This document shows positions 24,695 through 39,200 of a stretch of DNA of 64,000 bases, piece after piece. Made by a program: the position numbers and the translations under genes. The notes beneath the pieces were generated by a model that worked only from the letters and a program-made list of their open reading frames with translations, made no database searches and was not told the origin of the DNA. Every line of letters starts with the position of its first letter. Position 1 is the stretch's first letter. The DNA is from Drosophila miranda (Eukaryota > Arthropoda > Insecta > Diptera > Drosophilidae), in NCBI RefSeq assembly GCF_003369915.1, contig NC_046675.1:11904001-11968000 (forward strand), written 5' to 3'.

Positions 24695-25232
24695 TCAAAT
24701 CGCAGAGACCTGCTCGAGCTCGGCACTGGAGCGACCCGAGTTCATCACGACCACATTTTTGGACGCATAGTCGGTGATGAAGCGGTCGCTGTTCCGCGGA
24801 TGGATGTTGCCTACGTCCTGGGCACAGCACCAGGGATTGCGCATGGTCAGGATACGCTTGAAGGCGTCCCGGAATTCCTTGTTGAAGATCGAGTAGATGA
24901 TCGGGTTGAAGGCCGAGTTCGAGTAGCCCAGCCAGGTGAGGATCTTGAAGGTCTGTCCGCCGATGCAGGTCTTGCAGAAGGCGGCCGTGATGTTCACGCA
25001 GAAGAAGGGCACCCAGCAGATGAGGAACACGCCCATGATTACGCCAACAGTCACCGCCGCCTTGTGGTCCGAGACGTGGTACGGAGAGCTGTGGTGCAGG
25101 TTTCGCACCTTGAACTTCTTGGGCGTCATCTTGGGGCGTCGAATGCTCTTGTAACGCTGTTTCTCGGCCACCTCGCCGGGTCGGGTCACTGCCTTGATGG
25201 ATTTGACATGCTTCTGGGCATAGCAATACAAG
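24695..25232 (-). CDS. Dop1R1: Dop1R1 coding exon 6: TM5-TM6 loop, TM6, TM7, C-tail
   Basis: The acceptor TTTCAG ends at 25233, preceded by a polypyrimidine tract. The exon encodes the basic third intracellular loop ([20 protein letters not shown]), TM6 with [11 protein letters not shown]7 with NPIIYSIF, and the cytoplasmic tail to the stop at 24695. The opposite strand is open for 308 codons over this exon, a shadow. Confidence 0.97.
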
Positions 25233-28200
25233 CTGAAAGACAAACAGAGAGAGAGGGAGAGAAAGAGACAAGGAAATGACAATTATTTGTCACTTAATAA
25301 ATGTCTTTTGCTTGTGGGCGATTGCCCAACTTCTGGCTAGTTTGTTACTGGATAATAGTTACTGTTTCATGTAATTGATATGATAATTATTCACTTGGGC
25401 CACTTGCCACGTCAACTACTTCACAATAGCCAAGGGAAACACACTGCGTATACGCAATGTACGACTATCATATCCAATCTTCCACTCCAGCTGCTCTCAA
25501 TGAGGCCCTACTCCCACTCCTACTCCCACTATAGTGCTGCTGGGCAGCAAATAAACAAGCATATGTGTCTGTCAAAGTATCTGTCACAGTGTCCGTCAGA
25601 GTGTGTGTCCGTGGGCGAGTGTTTAGTTGGATCCATCCCCTCACATAAAAAGGATAACACGACCAGGCACAAATTATGACGATAAAAGTATATTTATTCT
25701 GTAATTTAACCGAAATTTGATAGAAAATTCCAATGCCCAACCAGCAAGGGATCCATTTGATGAAACGGAGTGGAGTCCACTCCCTCTCCCACTACCGCCT
25801 ATTGGCTGCAAATCTCGTTAAGCTAAAATGGCAACGTGCCGCTGGCCGTAACGTTGATGAGCAGCCATGCTGCCATATCGCCGTCCTGTTGCTACTTCTA
25901 AATATTTGTGTGTGTGTGTTTGTGTGTCCTTGTCCTAGTCCTTTTCCACACGCCCAAGTCTTTTGCCTGCTCTGCTGGGGCGGGCAATGGTCTGGGGTCA
26001 GCCTGGGGATTACTTAGACGGACACTAATGCGTGCGCTTATTTGCTCAACCCCAAGAACCAGGACCCATACTCAGACCCCTACCCCCCCAAAAACCCCTT
26101 GCCACAGCCCACAGCCAACAAGCAACAAAACCTCTCGTGCCTGGCGGCCATCAGGGGAGCGCGCATTCTCCTTGTGGCATTTTTCTGATATATTCAGCAT
26201 TGCGATAGCAGCAAACTTCCTCCGTTTTTACAACATTTTATTATATACTTTTACTACTTCTGGCTCGACTTCCTCTTTGTGTTTTTGGCATAGCTGGAAA
26301 ATATTTGAGTTCTCGTTTTGTTACCATTTGAAAGCCAAAAACTTTCTACAGCTCCGAATTACAGAAGTACCGGAGGTATCTGTATCTGTCTATCTGTGTA
26401 TCTCCATAATTGCAGCTGAAGGCGTCGGGAATGAAAACGGGTTTCTTTATGCATTTCATGTTTTATGCAGGGCCCGAAAGTTTGCCCCAAGTCTGAATCT
26501 GAATCCCCATCAGATAACTGAATCGCATTTGACTTACCGACAGTAGATGCCAATCATGACCACACAGGGCAAGTAGAAACTGATACAGCTGGAGACGACG
26601 GCATAGGTGGGCGTGAGGTCCAGGGCGCATGTGGGATACTTCTTGCCATTATCCTCGAAAATCATCGGCTGGTCGGGCCGATGGATGCCCAGAGAGATTG
26701 GCACAAACGAGACGAATGCGGCCAGCAACCAAATGGCGGCGATGGTGATGACAGCCACGCGTCGTGTCACCCAGCGGCCATATCTGTGGAAGAGTACAAA
26801 ATAAAAGCGACTCGGTGAGAAAAAGGTTGCATCAATTGGGAACAACGGAAGCGGAAATACACGCGCCATGCTTGCTGTTTCGCCTCCATATGGTGATGGT
26901 GCTGCTGAATGCTGCCACTGCCGCTGGCTCTTGTCGTTTTGTCCTTTTGTCCTTGTGGTCTTCTGCAAAGGGTAAATAACACACAAAGAGGCAGAGCACC
27001 AGGAGTAAGACCAGGAGCAGGACCAGGACCAGAACCAGAAATATCAGCAGCAGCAGTAACATCAGAGGCGGACCAGAAAACAACAGAAACACTGTGCCAT
27101 GTTGTGATTGTGGCTTTGCATGTCCCCGGCATTCCCTCAGCGCCCGGCAGTGGCAGTGGCAGTGGCCATTAGACACAACAACACAACATCATTTTCGGGG
27201 CTGGGCGCGACAAGTGTGTGGGGCCGGCCGGCCCCAGATCAGGGATCAGGATCAGGTGTGTAGCGGCGCTGCATGTCATTAATTACCCAGCAAGCCCGTG
27301 CGACAAATCGACCTAACCCGAAACCAAACCGCAGCCACATATCCCACACAGACCCTGCCACATGGCGCATGCAAATCAGCCTCGTTTGGCTACCTTTTTT
27401 CAAGCACTTCGATTTAGCCCCTGCAGCAGGAAATGAGCAGGCTGAATTAGGGTACCAAAAGCCCTCAGCCCACAGCCCAGACCCAAAAACCGAAACCCAA
27501 ATACCCCACAAGGCTGAGTGGGAGCCGCAACAGCGGTGGCATATGCCGCATCATTCTGGCTTGTGCAGGAAATCAAACAGAATAATTCAATTTCAATACA
27601 AAGACGCACTCAGACGATACGATGCCGATGACGAGGATGAGGACGAGGGCACAGACGACGACAGAGCGGAAACGGAAGTTTATGTAATTGTATTCACATA
27701 CAAATTCAATTTCGTTTTCGGCACGAAAATTGATTTCCATGTGACGAAAGCCCCTAGCTCTTGGGGCCCAATCTTTCCACCTGTCAGGCTCCCGCACTCT
27801 CCATCAAAGTTTCCCAATCGTATTTCTTTCCTGCTTCTCCTGCCTGCACTAATTCGGCTGCTTCGAGGTTGAGGTAACGCTTTGATATATGCACATGCTC
27901 GTAAAGCTGCACCCATTAGGCGACACTCGATTGCCTGCCTGCCATCGTGGAGCAGCCAATCAGCGTCGAAGCATCGATGGGCTAATTGAAATCGTGTGTG
28001 AGAGTTCAAATATTGTGTGTACCAGGTGCAGGCTGTCTCAAGCCAAAGGACATTTGCATTAAACGCTCGAGCTCTGGCTGTGGCTGTGGCTGTGCCTCTG
28101 GCTCTGGCTATGACTCTGGCTTCACCGGCTTCGTCGGTGGCATGCGGCGGCGGCTTTGTGTGTGTTGCCCCACATGCACTCAAGAAATTACCGCAAGGCA

Positions 28201-31200
28201 CGCAGAATGATCCTGCCCTACAGTCTCCTGCTGCTTCTAAGGGTTGGGTGTTGGCTGGGGGACATTTGCATAGTTTGGGCTGATTCTTTTACAACGTCAG
28301 CTTGTCGGGGATTGTTTGCTTTTGCTTTTGTTTTCAACATGGGAAATATGACTCCTTAGTGTCATTGCTGGCACTCACATCAGGTACTATGGAGCAAAAG
28401 GTCCAGGAAGTTGGAAATGAATTCAAAAATCACTTTAATGGGACAAAAATTAAATATAATTTGTAAAATATACCCTCTCTCTTATCTTAAATCTCAAAAG
28501 TGTCTTCCCCACCGCAATTCATTTGTCATTCCGCAATCAACTTTCAATCATCTTTCTCAATCGTTCCATTCCTATCTGTGGACCTATCTTGTAGATTCCT
28601 AAGAGCAACTTTTTTCCGACCAAAGCCAAGACGACCCTAAAAAATACAATTACAAAATGTTCCCAAGTGAGTCATTCTAGGTGGGACAGGTTTTTGTGGT
28701 GTGTGTTTAAGTGCTGCGCCTCCGGGGGCTGTCCCCAGCCCACCCACAGCACCACGCCATCTCCATTAACCCACAGCACCATCCTTCTCCATTTCCACCC
28801 ACACCTTTATGTGGGGGGAGCTCCAGCACAGAAGCTCCCCTTTCCTGCGGCAAAGTTTCATTGTTCTTTCACTTTTTATTGCAGTTTAAAATGAATTTCA
28901 CATATGCGTCTGACAGTTACGATGATGACAGGCGCCAAAGTCAACGACAACCAAGTTTGGGGAGCGACAACGACAACGATGGCATCAACTTGTCACATAA
29001 AATACAAAATTTTCCCATTTCGTTATTCTACATTCTTGGGATGAGAATGAGAGGCCAGCCGCTTCATCTTCTCTTTTGCAGGGCCTGCTACTAATTAAAT
29101 TTGCACGCGCTCCTCATCCAAATTGTTTTTTGCGAAATCCAGGCGAGCGCAATTAAATTAAACGCCTGCAATTATTCTAAAACGCTAAGAAAATATACAG
29201 AATCAGCAGTTCTTTCTGGTTGGGAATGGGATGGGGATGGGGACGGGGATGGGATGGGTCTTGGATGGATGTGCTCTAATGAGACTGAACTTTGCTAGAA
29301 GGCACAGCCGAGCAATGTGGGGGGCACAAAGAAATGCGTTGCTGCCTCCACTTTGACATGCAAATAAATCAGATTTGCATAAAGAGCAGGATGGCGACGA
29401 GAGGAGATCTGGGGAGCGGAGTACTGCTCTAAGGATAGCAACATTAATGCTAGACACATCCCAGAGAGCCCCGCCACCATTTCTCAGACACAAAAGGTGG
29501 CGACTGTGCACTGCGCTGCGTTGAGTTTTCCTGCAATTTACCAGCCAGCTGACGGCACCTCTGCCAGTGTTGGGGTTCGGGTCTGCTCCTTCAGATTGAG
29601 TGGTGCGAGCGACGTCTTGACATTTGAAGTGTAAAGCATCTCGGCACTCACCCAATCTTGGGGGAGTCCTAGGGGGCTTAAGCATAGCGGGACACTGCTG
29701 GAAGGCGAGAATGCAAACGAATTCAGGTGGCCAAACTCAATTTCAAATCGCTGTCGGGACTTGCCCAGCGGGCACTGTTCTCTGAGTGGCTCTGCAAATG
29801 TCATTAACCCAGAGGCTCAAATTAATATTGGACTATAGAAAGCAGGCTCAATCAGTGTCTAAATGGTAATCTTTTGGAAAGCTGTAAATAGATTAAATCA
29901 AATGCGAAAGCTCTTTAAATCTAATAATGGCAGCCACTCCTTGATGTTCAATTTGTAATAGTTTGATTGATAGTAATTTCATTATTCTAAAGTATAATCC
30001 TCCATATTAGTAAGTATTTCCCTTGCAATATATCTGTATACTGCTTATATAGATTACCATATGGAGAGACTCTACTTCCACCATCAAATAAGATCAACCA
30101 ACCACATCCTGCACTGCACCCATCATTAATCAATCGATAATTTCACCTTTAATTCCATTCAGCCAGCCAGCCATCCATCCATCCATCCAAACAACCAGCT
30201 ACCTCTCTATCCTTCTATGTCTGATTATCCTCGAGGACAAACGGAATTCAAAATCAGGAAAAATGTTGCATGAAAATTGTCATTTGCTTGCCCCAGTCAG
30301 TCGCCCCGAATCTCCTTCTAACCCCCGGCTAGTGGCTCCGCCAGAGCTCATTTAAATCCTTTGCCGGGGCATACAAAATTTTCAATCTGAATTTTTAGAC
30401 CCGCTCTGGCATCAGCTTGCCACATCAATGAAGCGTTATATGCTTCCCAACTCGTTACGGGAACCGGGCCATACAAAAGACCAACAGAGTAGAGAGATAT
30501 GTACACTCGTCCATAGAGTGGGGGCAGGACCAGAGGCGGCGGCGGAGGCAGAGATGGATGCTCTCACACCAATACAACTGTCGTTCAGCATTTTTCATAA
30601 ACGAATAAGCTACCCCAGGTGGCAACAAGCAAGGGTCGTAGTCGTAGTGTGGCAGACTGCTGGGGGGGTTTGGAGATGGAAAAAAAATATTTTTCTACTT
30701 TTGGCTTTTGGCTGAAAATAGCATCAAAGGATTTATTATGGCCCTTTTATGGCGGGGTTCGTGGGCTAGTGCTGCGGTATGGGTCCCGGGGTTGGCAACT
30801 GTCTCGATTTGCTGTAGTTGCCCCCAGCTCCTTTTTGCACCCCCAAACAGCTTGCCCCATACTGATGCACAGCGCTCTACAATCATTTCGTTAGGTTTCT
30901 CCCACTGGGCTCACGGTCTGGCTCTGTTCTCAGTGGCAGGCTGTCAGCAACTTGACCAACATCATTTTTAACATAGCCCACAGAACACACACATCCACAG
31001 ATAGAAGTACATACAGATACACACATCTACAGATGTGCTTTCACCCACACATGGAGAGATTCCGCTCTGTTGCTGCCGACACATAATAAATTTTTGCGTT
31101 TGACTTTGCCAGAAACTGCAATATTTCTGTTCCGATTCCTGTGGTCCTTCAAATTTCTGTTGGCTTAAACTTTTGGCCAGGCCCTGGTCGAGGCCTTTGT

Positions 31201-33255
31201 TGAAAATTTAATTAACACACAATTGTTGTGGTCCAGCCTAATATAGAGGCATGTAGAGTTTTGAGAACAGCAGGGAGACGCCTGATAAACTTGTTTCAAG
31301 TTCTCATGGGGGCCGACTGCTTTTGTTGGAATGGCTTGGCTTTGGAAATCAATTTCAAATGCTGACTACAAAGCATACTAACATGGCTGACTGGCAGGTT
31401 TTTAGGACTCGACAGCAGGACGGGCAGCCAGACTCATTGTCATTGTCATAGTCGGAGGCGCACTCACAGAGAGAGAGAGAGCGAGACACAGAATGGCAGC
31501 CACCTGAGGCAGCAGAATTTGATTGTCTGTTAGACTGCCTACTCTTCCTCTTCCTCCTGCTCCTTCTCGTTCTCCTCTTGGCAGGAGAGGACAGAACAGG
31601 ATAGGACTGAGCCGCACAGCTGGAGAGACGTGCCGGATATATGTACACAAGCTAGATTGAACAGTGATAATGGAACATCACATTTGGGCCACCTTTATCC
31701 ACCTGATAGATGAAGTCATTTCGATCGGGTGTGACAAATGTGAAATGTAGGCAAGAGTAAATAAAGCTCAACGAAATTTTAAAGATACACTTGGCTAAGT
31801 TTAAGGCTTGATAGGGGATTTGGAGTAGAACCTGATAGAATGGTTCAATCTAGTCAATACCTTACCTTTTTTCCCATTAATCAACGTCTTCTTCAACCAT
31901 TTTCAGCAGTTCTCTTTCTCAACAAGTGACCAGCTGCTAATGAAAGCTCTTTTGTTATCCTTCGATTTGGTTCAGTCACATGACTTGCAGGAAACGATTC
32001 CCTTGCAAACCATCCTCCAAAAAAAAAGGAAGCCAAAACCACAGCAGAAATTCTACCACACCTAAAATGCTCTGGCAACTTCATCTTCAATAAAGTCCCG
32101 CCCAGAAAAGCGAAAAACATTCCTCGTAATGCCCAATAAATCTGTTACTAATGAAACAATTATGTGGAGCGATTAATGGGCCACACTGCCATAAACAACT
32201 CGAGTGGCAGAGGCGGAAAAATAGGGAGAGAATGAAGCAGTGGCACGAGTGGCACGAAAACGTGACAAGCATGACAACGCGGCGTATGAGTAATGTGCAT
32301 ACAAAGCACCTGCAATGGCGCCTGGCTTTGGGGCTGACGTTAATGAATCGATATAGACGAGCGCGACTGTCAGTGGGACATCAATGAGGGGACTTTTCAC
32401 CTGTCCGTACCAGTACCAGGGCTCGGGGAGTACAATTAGTTTTTATCGCTCGGTTATATGGATGGAATAATGTATGCATGTGACAGGGAGATGAGGACAG
32501 CTGACATCACTCACCTGAGCGGATCCTTGATGTGGATGTAGCGGTCCATTGATATAGCGCACAGGTTCAGAATTGACGCCGTCGAGCACATGACATCAAA
32601 GGCCACCCAAGTATCACAAAATTGCGCTCCAAAGATCCAATATCCTGCAGGAGATATATCGAAACGGAAAAAACATATATAGAGAGGGCAAGTTAAATGA
32701 CTGTTTGATTGACCTGACTGTCTGATTTATTCTTTAAAATGCTTAATAAGTACTTGGCTATGGGTCTGGCAATGGTTCTGGGTCGGGGTTTGGGGCATCT
32801 GTGTCTGTGTGCGCTGCGGAAATTGCCATGTTGCGGCCGTCGCACGACGCACGGAATAAAAAAGTTGATTAATTTGCTTGCTGCCGTGAAACAAGCCCAA
32901 TAACAACAACCATCGGAAACCGAATCCTTTGATACCCTCTATACGATCTATCGTTTTTTTGCTAGCTTTTAAGTAATCAAATTTTCTGTATTTTGGAGCT
33001 ACGACTGGTGTTACAACTTTAAATGTTCGCAAGTGCTTTCCCTTTACAGCGAAAAAAATCAGATAATAATCATAGTGACCCTTGCATAGAGGATAAGCCC
33101 AGAAGAAGCTACAACAGGGACCAGCAGCAACATGGCAACGACTGAAAATGGTGTCACAGCCATCAGATTCTTGTTTCATTTATTCATGACGTAAACTGAG
33201 TTAAAATGATTTCATAAATTCATTTCCGTTTACTCTGCTTCCCTTTTACTTTCCT

Positions 33256-33296
<41 letters not shown>

Positions 33297-36200
33297 CCCG
33301 CTGTCCTTTGCGCCATTTAAATTTAATTTGGTCAAAAGTAAAAACAAATATTTTGTATTTTTTTTGTGTGCTGGGCAATTTTATAAGTGTGCTGCAATTA
33401 TGGACAGACCCGATTGATGTATGGTGCGTGACCAGAAGCGGATGTCCTTTGGCGGGCCCAGGGAAGAAGGCAATGCCACACGGAAATAAATTACACACAG
33501 ATACAGAGCACACACACGAGTGCGGTCTGTGTGTGAGTGTGGAATTCAATAACAGATTTTGATACACAAAAAGGTTATTTATTTGCGGTATGGCTTTTGC
33601 ATGATGATTCGATAAGAAAACGCTCATCATGATGGCAAACAGTACGGCTTTCATGCCGTTCAATCAGGCGTGCCACAGGATATGGCTCTTAAGTGCCACA
33701 GGATGTGCCGACGCAACTGGTCAAATCAGATCGTATCCCATCCCATCTGACCCTGCTCTCTTTTCTCCCGTGGAACATCAAAAGTTATCCTGTCAAGTCA
33801 GCCATAATGACATTCAGTTTTCAATGCTTCAAATATTGATTTAAACATGGTAATAAAATACAAAAAATGTTGCTGGTAAATGCAAACTGGTAGCTAGCCA
33901 AAAGAGCACATTGCTTCTAGGAATATTTTCGAATGGTTGGAGCGGTTCTACATTCTGTAGAGCGATGCCAAAACATATTTCATCTGTCAATGCGCTGTCG
34001 ATGGTCTTATTTCATGACTCTATTTGGTTATCAAAAACATTGCATAGGATTTGCAAATGGATTCCATTAAACATCGCATTTGCACTACCCAACTTTGGCC
34101 CCTAGCTTGGGTGCACCAATACCCCGCTCACGAAAGCAGCTTTGGCACAAAAATATGCACAGCATTTGCCCCAAAAGAAAGCTATTCAAGGGGAGAAAGA
34201 GAGGAAGAAATCTCTCTCGGGGAAGCCCAGGGATCTGTACAAGTCAGCAAATAATTCCCACAGCTTTCAATACTCGAATGCATACACACATGCCAATTGC
34301 TTATGGCCAAAAAATGTGTTATATGTTTCTCTGTGGCACCATCTGTCAGTTCTCTTAACGTGTCTGTATCTAAATTTGAGAAGAAGACTGGGACTGGCAC
34401 TGGGATTGGAAGTGGGTCTGATTCCGGGTCTGCGTTCGAGTCTCTTGTTGTTTGAATTTGTCCAATTGCGTATGCTGTTTATTTGCTGATTTGCCTGTCC
34501 TGAAGCGTGCTAAATGTTGCCTTGGCGAACATAATTTCACTCTGTATGGGTGTGTATCGGTGTGTGGGTGTTGCCCACATGCCTCAGGGGGCATCTGTTT
34601 GTCTTGAGAGCAGCTGAGCATTTTTATTTATTTTTTCACACTTTTGCTTACGCGGCAGGCTTCTCCCCTCCACTCCTCTCAGTCAAGTGGCTAAGTCGTT
34701 TATTATTTTCACACACTCCCAGGAAAACCCCAGGCAAGCGCTGTGCCTGGTTTGGCATTGGGTGTGGGCCCGACATACATGTGTCACCTCAACGCATCGC
34801 AACGCATTTCACTCCCGGTTTTTGCTCACATTTTCCAACTCATATGACAGGCTCACATTCGGCTTCTTCCTTTGTTTGTGGGGGACGCTCCTCCACTTTT
34901 TTCCAGTGTTTGTGCGAGTCCCTACACATTGATGTCAGCTGCATGTTTCCTGAACCGGAACACGTTGTTAGCTCTCTCCCCGGCTGCTTCGAACCCCTAT
35001 TCTTCTCATGGGAAAAGTTTTGCCGGCTCTCAAAGCCGCCGTTCGCCTAATTTGCCTCTTATTTACTTAGCCAATGTTCGCGCTGCCGCCACTCGTCAAG
35101 TCCTCCCAGGATTCAGGACACAGCCAGTGCCATCCCCGTTGTGGAATTAATAAAATGCACTCATAAACGGCACTCGGAATGAGGCTGGGACTGGTGCTCC
35201 TCCCTCCCCTCCATTGGCATCCGGCACGGCAAAAACTTGCAGCTGCAAAACTTTGTCAGCGTCAACGCTGAAAGGATACGAAGGAAGGGTTTCATAAAGG
35301 AATGGCTTCCATGGCGGCGGAGCAACGACTGCCATGGCTCTCTCGGAATGGCTAATGGAAAATAATCAGAATGTGTGGTTGCACTTGGGATCTGCATGTT
35401 AGTCTCCGCATCAGACATGCAGCTGGAATAAAATGAAATTCCTGTATGGCTCACTATAACCATTTATGCAACGGAGGTTGCAAGAGGGTGAGATGAAGAG
35501 CTTCTACGGAAGTTGATCGGAAACTAGAGCTATCACTTGAGTAGATGTCCAAAGAAATCTCCTCTATTCCTATATCCTCAAGCCATAGACCATCCTATTC
35601 CTAGGTATATTTTCAAACTTCTCCCCATTCTTCTTTCAAGACCAGAGGCAACCCTCGCTTATGTATATCATGCCACCACCTTCCACGGAAGTTTTTGAAA
35701 ATCACAATGGACCACTCGGCGTTCGTACTGAGTGTCCTCGGCGTACCCGCTGTACTCTGGGTAGTCGTGCGGCGACTCCTCATGCAGCTGACACTTTAAA
35801 AGGCATTGACAAAGCCACATAAAATCCGGCTTTAAGCGCTGCCAGGCATGTCAAATGGGCCCCCAACACGAGTGGAGGAGGGAGGCACTCCTCCGTCGAC
35901 TCGTTTCGACACTCTTCGGTTCCTCTCGAGGGGCGGATCTCAACGATTTTTGCGCTGAAACAGCCTGCAGCATTTTACATAAATTTCCGCGATAGCAACA
36001 AAAAAATTTCAATTGCAATTTTCCATTACCCACACAGAGATACGGATAAAGGCTCAATAGAGGGAGATGCTATTGGTGATGGTGGTGGGATGATGTTTGC
36101 ACAAAAAAGTGTTCATTTGTACTCACCCAGCAAATCGTTGACGCCTGCGAATGTCATCACCAGGGAGGCCACAAACAGATCCGCAATCGCTAATGAGGCC

Positions 36201-39200
36201 AGGAACAGGTTGCCGATGCGTCGCAGGCTGCGCTCCGTGTAGATGGCCAGGCAGACGAGGATGTTCCCGGCCACGGAGAGGAATATCAGCACCGATAGGA
36301 AGATGCCTGCGGTGATTCCGAGAAACATATTTGTACACCCATAATCGCACCATATCCAGATGATGGCCATAAGCGCCGAACAATGATCAGACAAAGCATT
36401 CTTATGGTATGGGACACCTGATGTGTGCTATGTGCTGTATGTGGCTGTGCCTTTGATGGTGGGTTTGCCGCATGCAACATGCAATTCTACAGATACTTGT
36501 AATTGCTAGGATTGTGGAGAGTAGAGTGTGTATGCGTATAGAAGTGTGGTATGGCCGATGAAGGGTCTTGTGGCTGTGTGTGTGTGTGTGTCTGTGTGTG
36601 TGCGTGTATACGTGTTGCATTCAACGACATTTACTTTACCAACAACAACAATTGACACAAGGGACAGCGGCTCCGGTTCCTCACCAACTATTGTATCCAT
36701 TTCGGAGGCGTTTGTCCAGCTGCTCTCATTGTAGAACGATGTCAGCTGCAACGAAATGAAGAGAACGGAAACGAGTGTTGTTTAGATAGTTTCCCAGTTA
36801 GTTCTAAAGTTTGTTCTAGTACTCCAACATCTTTGATGTTCAAACTAATTAAATTTTGTAAAAGGTTTTTGGCAAAAATAATTAGAGTTTTCTTTGCTTT
36901 CATTATGCTTTGCCTGCGAGTGTGGCTGTGGTATCTGGAGCCAGGGCTGCCGCAAAGAACCATCAATCATCTGCGGTATCTGAGGCAGGACCCGACGAGG
37001 CCAACGTCTCTGGCATTATTCATAATTAAAATTGACAAAATTTCAAGAAAATTGTTGGGGGCGGCTCTAATGAAATTAATTTGTTTGGCTAAGCGTTGCC
37101 CCATCCTATCTCTGCATGTCTCTATCCCTCTGGCATCTGTCTGTCTGTCTGCGGCAACTTTGAGTGCGAATTTGTCTTGCGGTTTCTTCAGTCGTTAGTT
37201 TGTGTCTCTCTCAATCTGTTTGAGTGTGTGGCAGACATGTTGGCATTCTGGTGGTTGCCTTTGCTGTGGACCCACCATCACCCACTATCCCCAGGCTGTG
37301 GCACGCACTCACACACTCACACAAACACAATTGAGCAGTGTAAATTAATTTATTAATTAATATATACTCGCACAGCCAGGCACATGCTCGTACTCGTACT
37401 CGTTTGAGTGCGGGAAATGCAATTACTGCGAGAGTGGAAGTTGTAGCCGGGATCTGGCTGGGTCCCCGAAAAAGGATTCAGAGTGCCTGCCCTGCAGCTG
37501 GCTTTGGCCTTTTTTCGCGTACTCCTGCCACAGTAAAGTAATAATAACAATAACAATAATTATAATAATGAAAGCAATAATAAAAACCTCAAAAGCAGAC
37601 CTGAAAACCGCTGACAAAAGCAATTAATTAATTCAAACATTAAACTGCCGACGCAGAATAAACATTTTCCCTGCTACCGTGGCTGTTGGGCGTGTCGGCC
37701 AGCACCTGCCCCACTCTTCAGCCGCATTTCAGTTCATTTCCGTCCGGAGCTTCGCTTTCCATCGATATAACTTTATTTAATTTCATTTTTTCAACGGGGT
37801 ATGCATTTATCCCATAAGCGGCTTATTAACTTTAAAGTTGCTAATTGTCTGAAATGGAAACTGAAGTTTAATGAGCTCCGAAATGCTGTGGCTGTGCGCA
37901 GGCCACAAATGGAGCACTCTTTTGGCGTGGGACACATGGCGTATGTGAAATTTAGCGAACAACTTTTGGGAACATGCAACTGATTAGCCAACAGATTGTG
38001 GATTTCTGGTGAAGATCATTCTCATTTTTTTTAATGTCCCACATTGCGAATACGCAATGCAGTGAATGCAAGTAATTTTACTGTAAATTTCTGACTTGAC
38101 TTCTGAATGCGCATCCCCATGGTATTTGATATATAATTTACATAATTTGAAAAGGAAGCAAACCATCTTCCATTGGCCGATTGCCTGCTGCTCCAAAGAC
38201 ATCAAGTAAATTGCATGAATATTTAACCAGATCCCAGAAACCACATTAAAATTGTGTTCCGGCTTGGCCCCAGAAGTGCGTTTATTACTTCACAGCTCGG
38301 CCAGAGCGAGTAATATTGATTGGGAAAGGGTTTTAGATGGAGGCTAACTTTGCATAGATGGTCGCACCCGAGGCACTCGCTGATTGGGTTAAGGATTACG
38401 TGTAATGGACCATGAATTAACAATAAACAAAATTAATTGCCACTGCACATTACGACCGCCCGGCGGCGACGGACAATAAAAGACACTTAAGATTATAAAA
38501 ATTACATGAAATGTTTTCGCGTGTCAAGTGAATTTTCATTAAACTTTCCAGCTGCTGCGGCTGCTACTCCCGCACAGATTTTGTAATGCCGCCAAACATT
38601 ACCCAGATGTTGATGGGGATGTTGCTTAAGTTGATGTTTCTTTCGGTGGCATCATTAAAAAGCAGTTAACTGCTCGCAAGTAGCAGGAGTCAGGGACTGG
38701 GGCACCGTGAGTCAGGCATCTCAAGGAAGAGCCTACAGCACTCATAATGTATTGCCAATGGAAGTTACTGCGAGATAAACGTGACCATTTGCAAAGAAAA
38801 TAACCATAAGTTCTTATGAATTATTTGATTTACTCAAAGCTAACGTGACAGTCAATAAAAGCGGGTTGGGGCGATGTTATTTAACCTTCAAATGTATTTT
38901 TAGTGTGACCACGCCTTATCCTTTGGTCTTTAGTAACCATCTTCTATGAGCCGCAGTCTCTTACAGTCCATATCTTGGTCCTGCATTCTCCCATAGTCCT
39001 TTTCCTTAGCCTCCATTCTCTCATTGTACTTTTCTTGCCAGCTTAAGAACAATAATCCAAAATTAAGTGACTTACATGGGACAAAGCGCTAAGAGAAAGC
39101 ATAAAGCAGGCATCTGCCAAGTGAGTGCGAAATGAATTTAAAGCAGAAGTTAGAGGAAACCAGCAACTGTGACAGCAGCTGCTGCATTTAATTGCCAATA

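Larger units (their letters stand above)
26784..32514 (-). other. Dop1R1 intron 4 (5.7 kb)
   Basis: No supportable exon. It contains GA-rich tracts, a GGCTCT/GGCTGT hexamer run at 28076-28120, a GGGATGGGGATG run at 29221-29268, and tetranucleotide repeats at 30161-30188. Short ORFs here have no coding signature. Confidence 0.75.

Noticed and set aside
24353-25279. 308-codon plus-strand ORF over the last Dop1R1 exon
   Set aside because: It is the antisense shadow of a coding exon; its residue mix is His/Arg/Val/Gly-rich, as expected for reverse-strand reading.
29203-29685. 160-codon minus-strand ORF in Dop1R1 intron 4
   Set aside because: Low-complexity Pro/Ile repeats from a GGGATG minisatellite lengthen the frame; no coding signature.
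33258-33293. CA repeat as a functional element
   Set aside because: A perfect microsatellite, listed as such; nothing suggests a further role.
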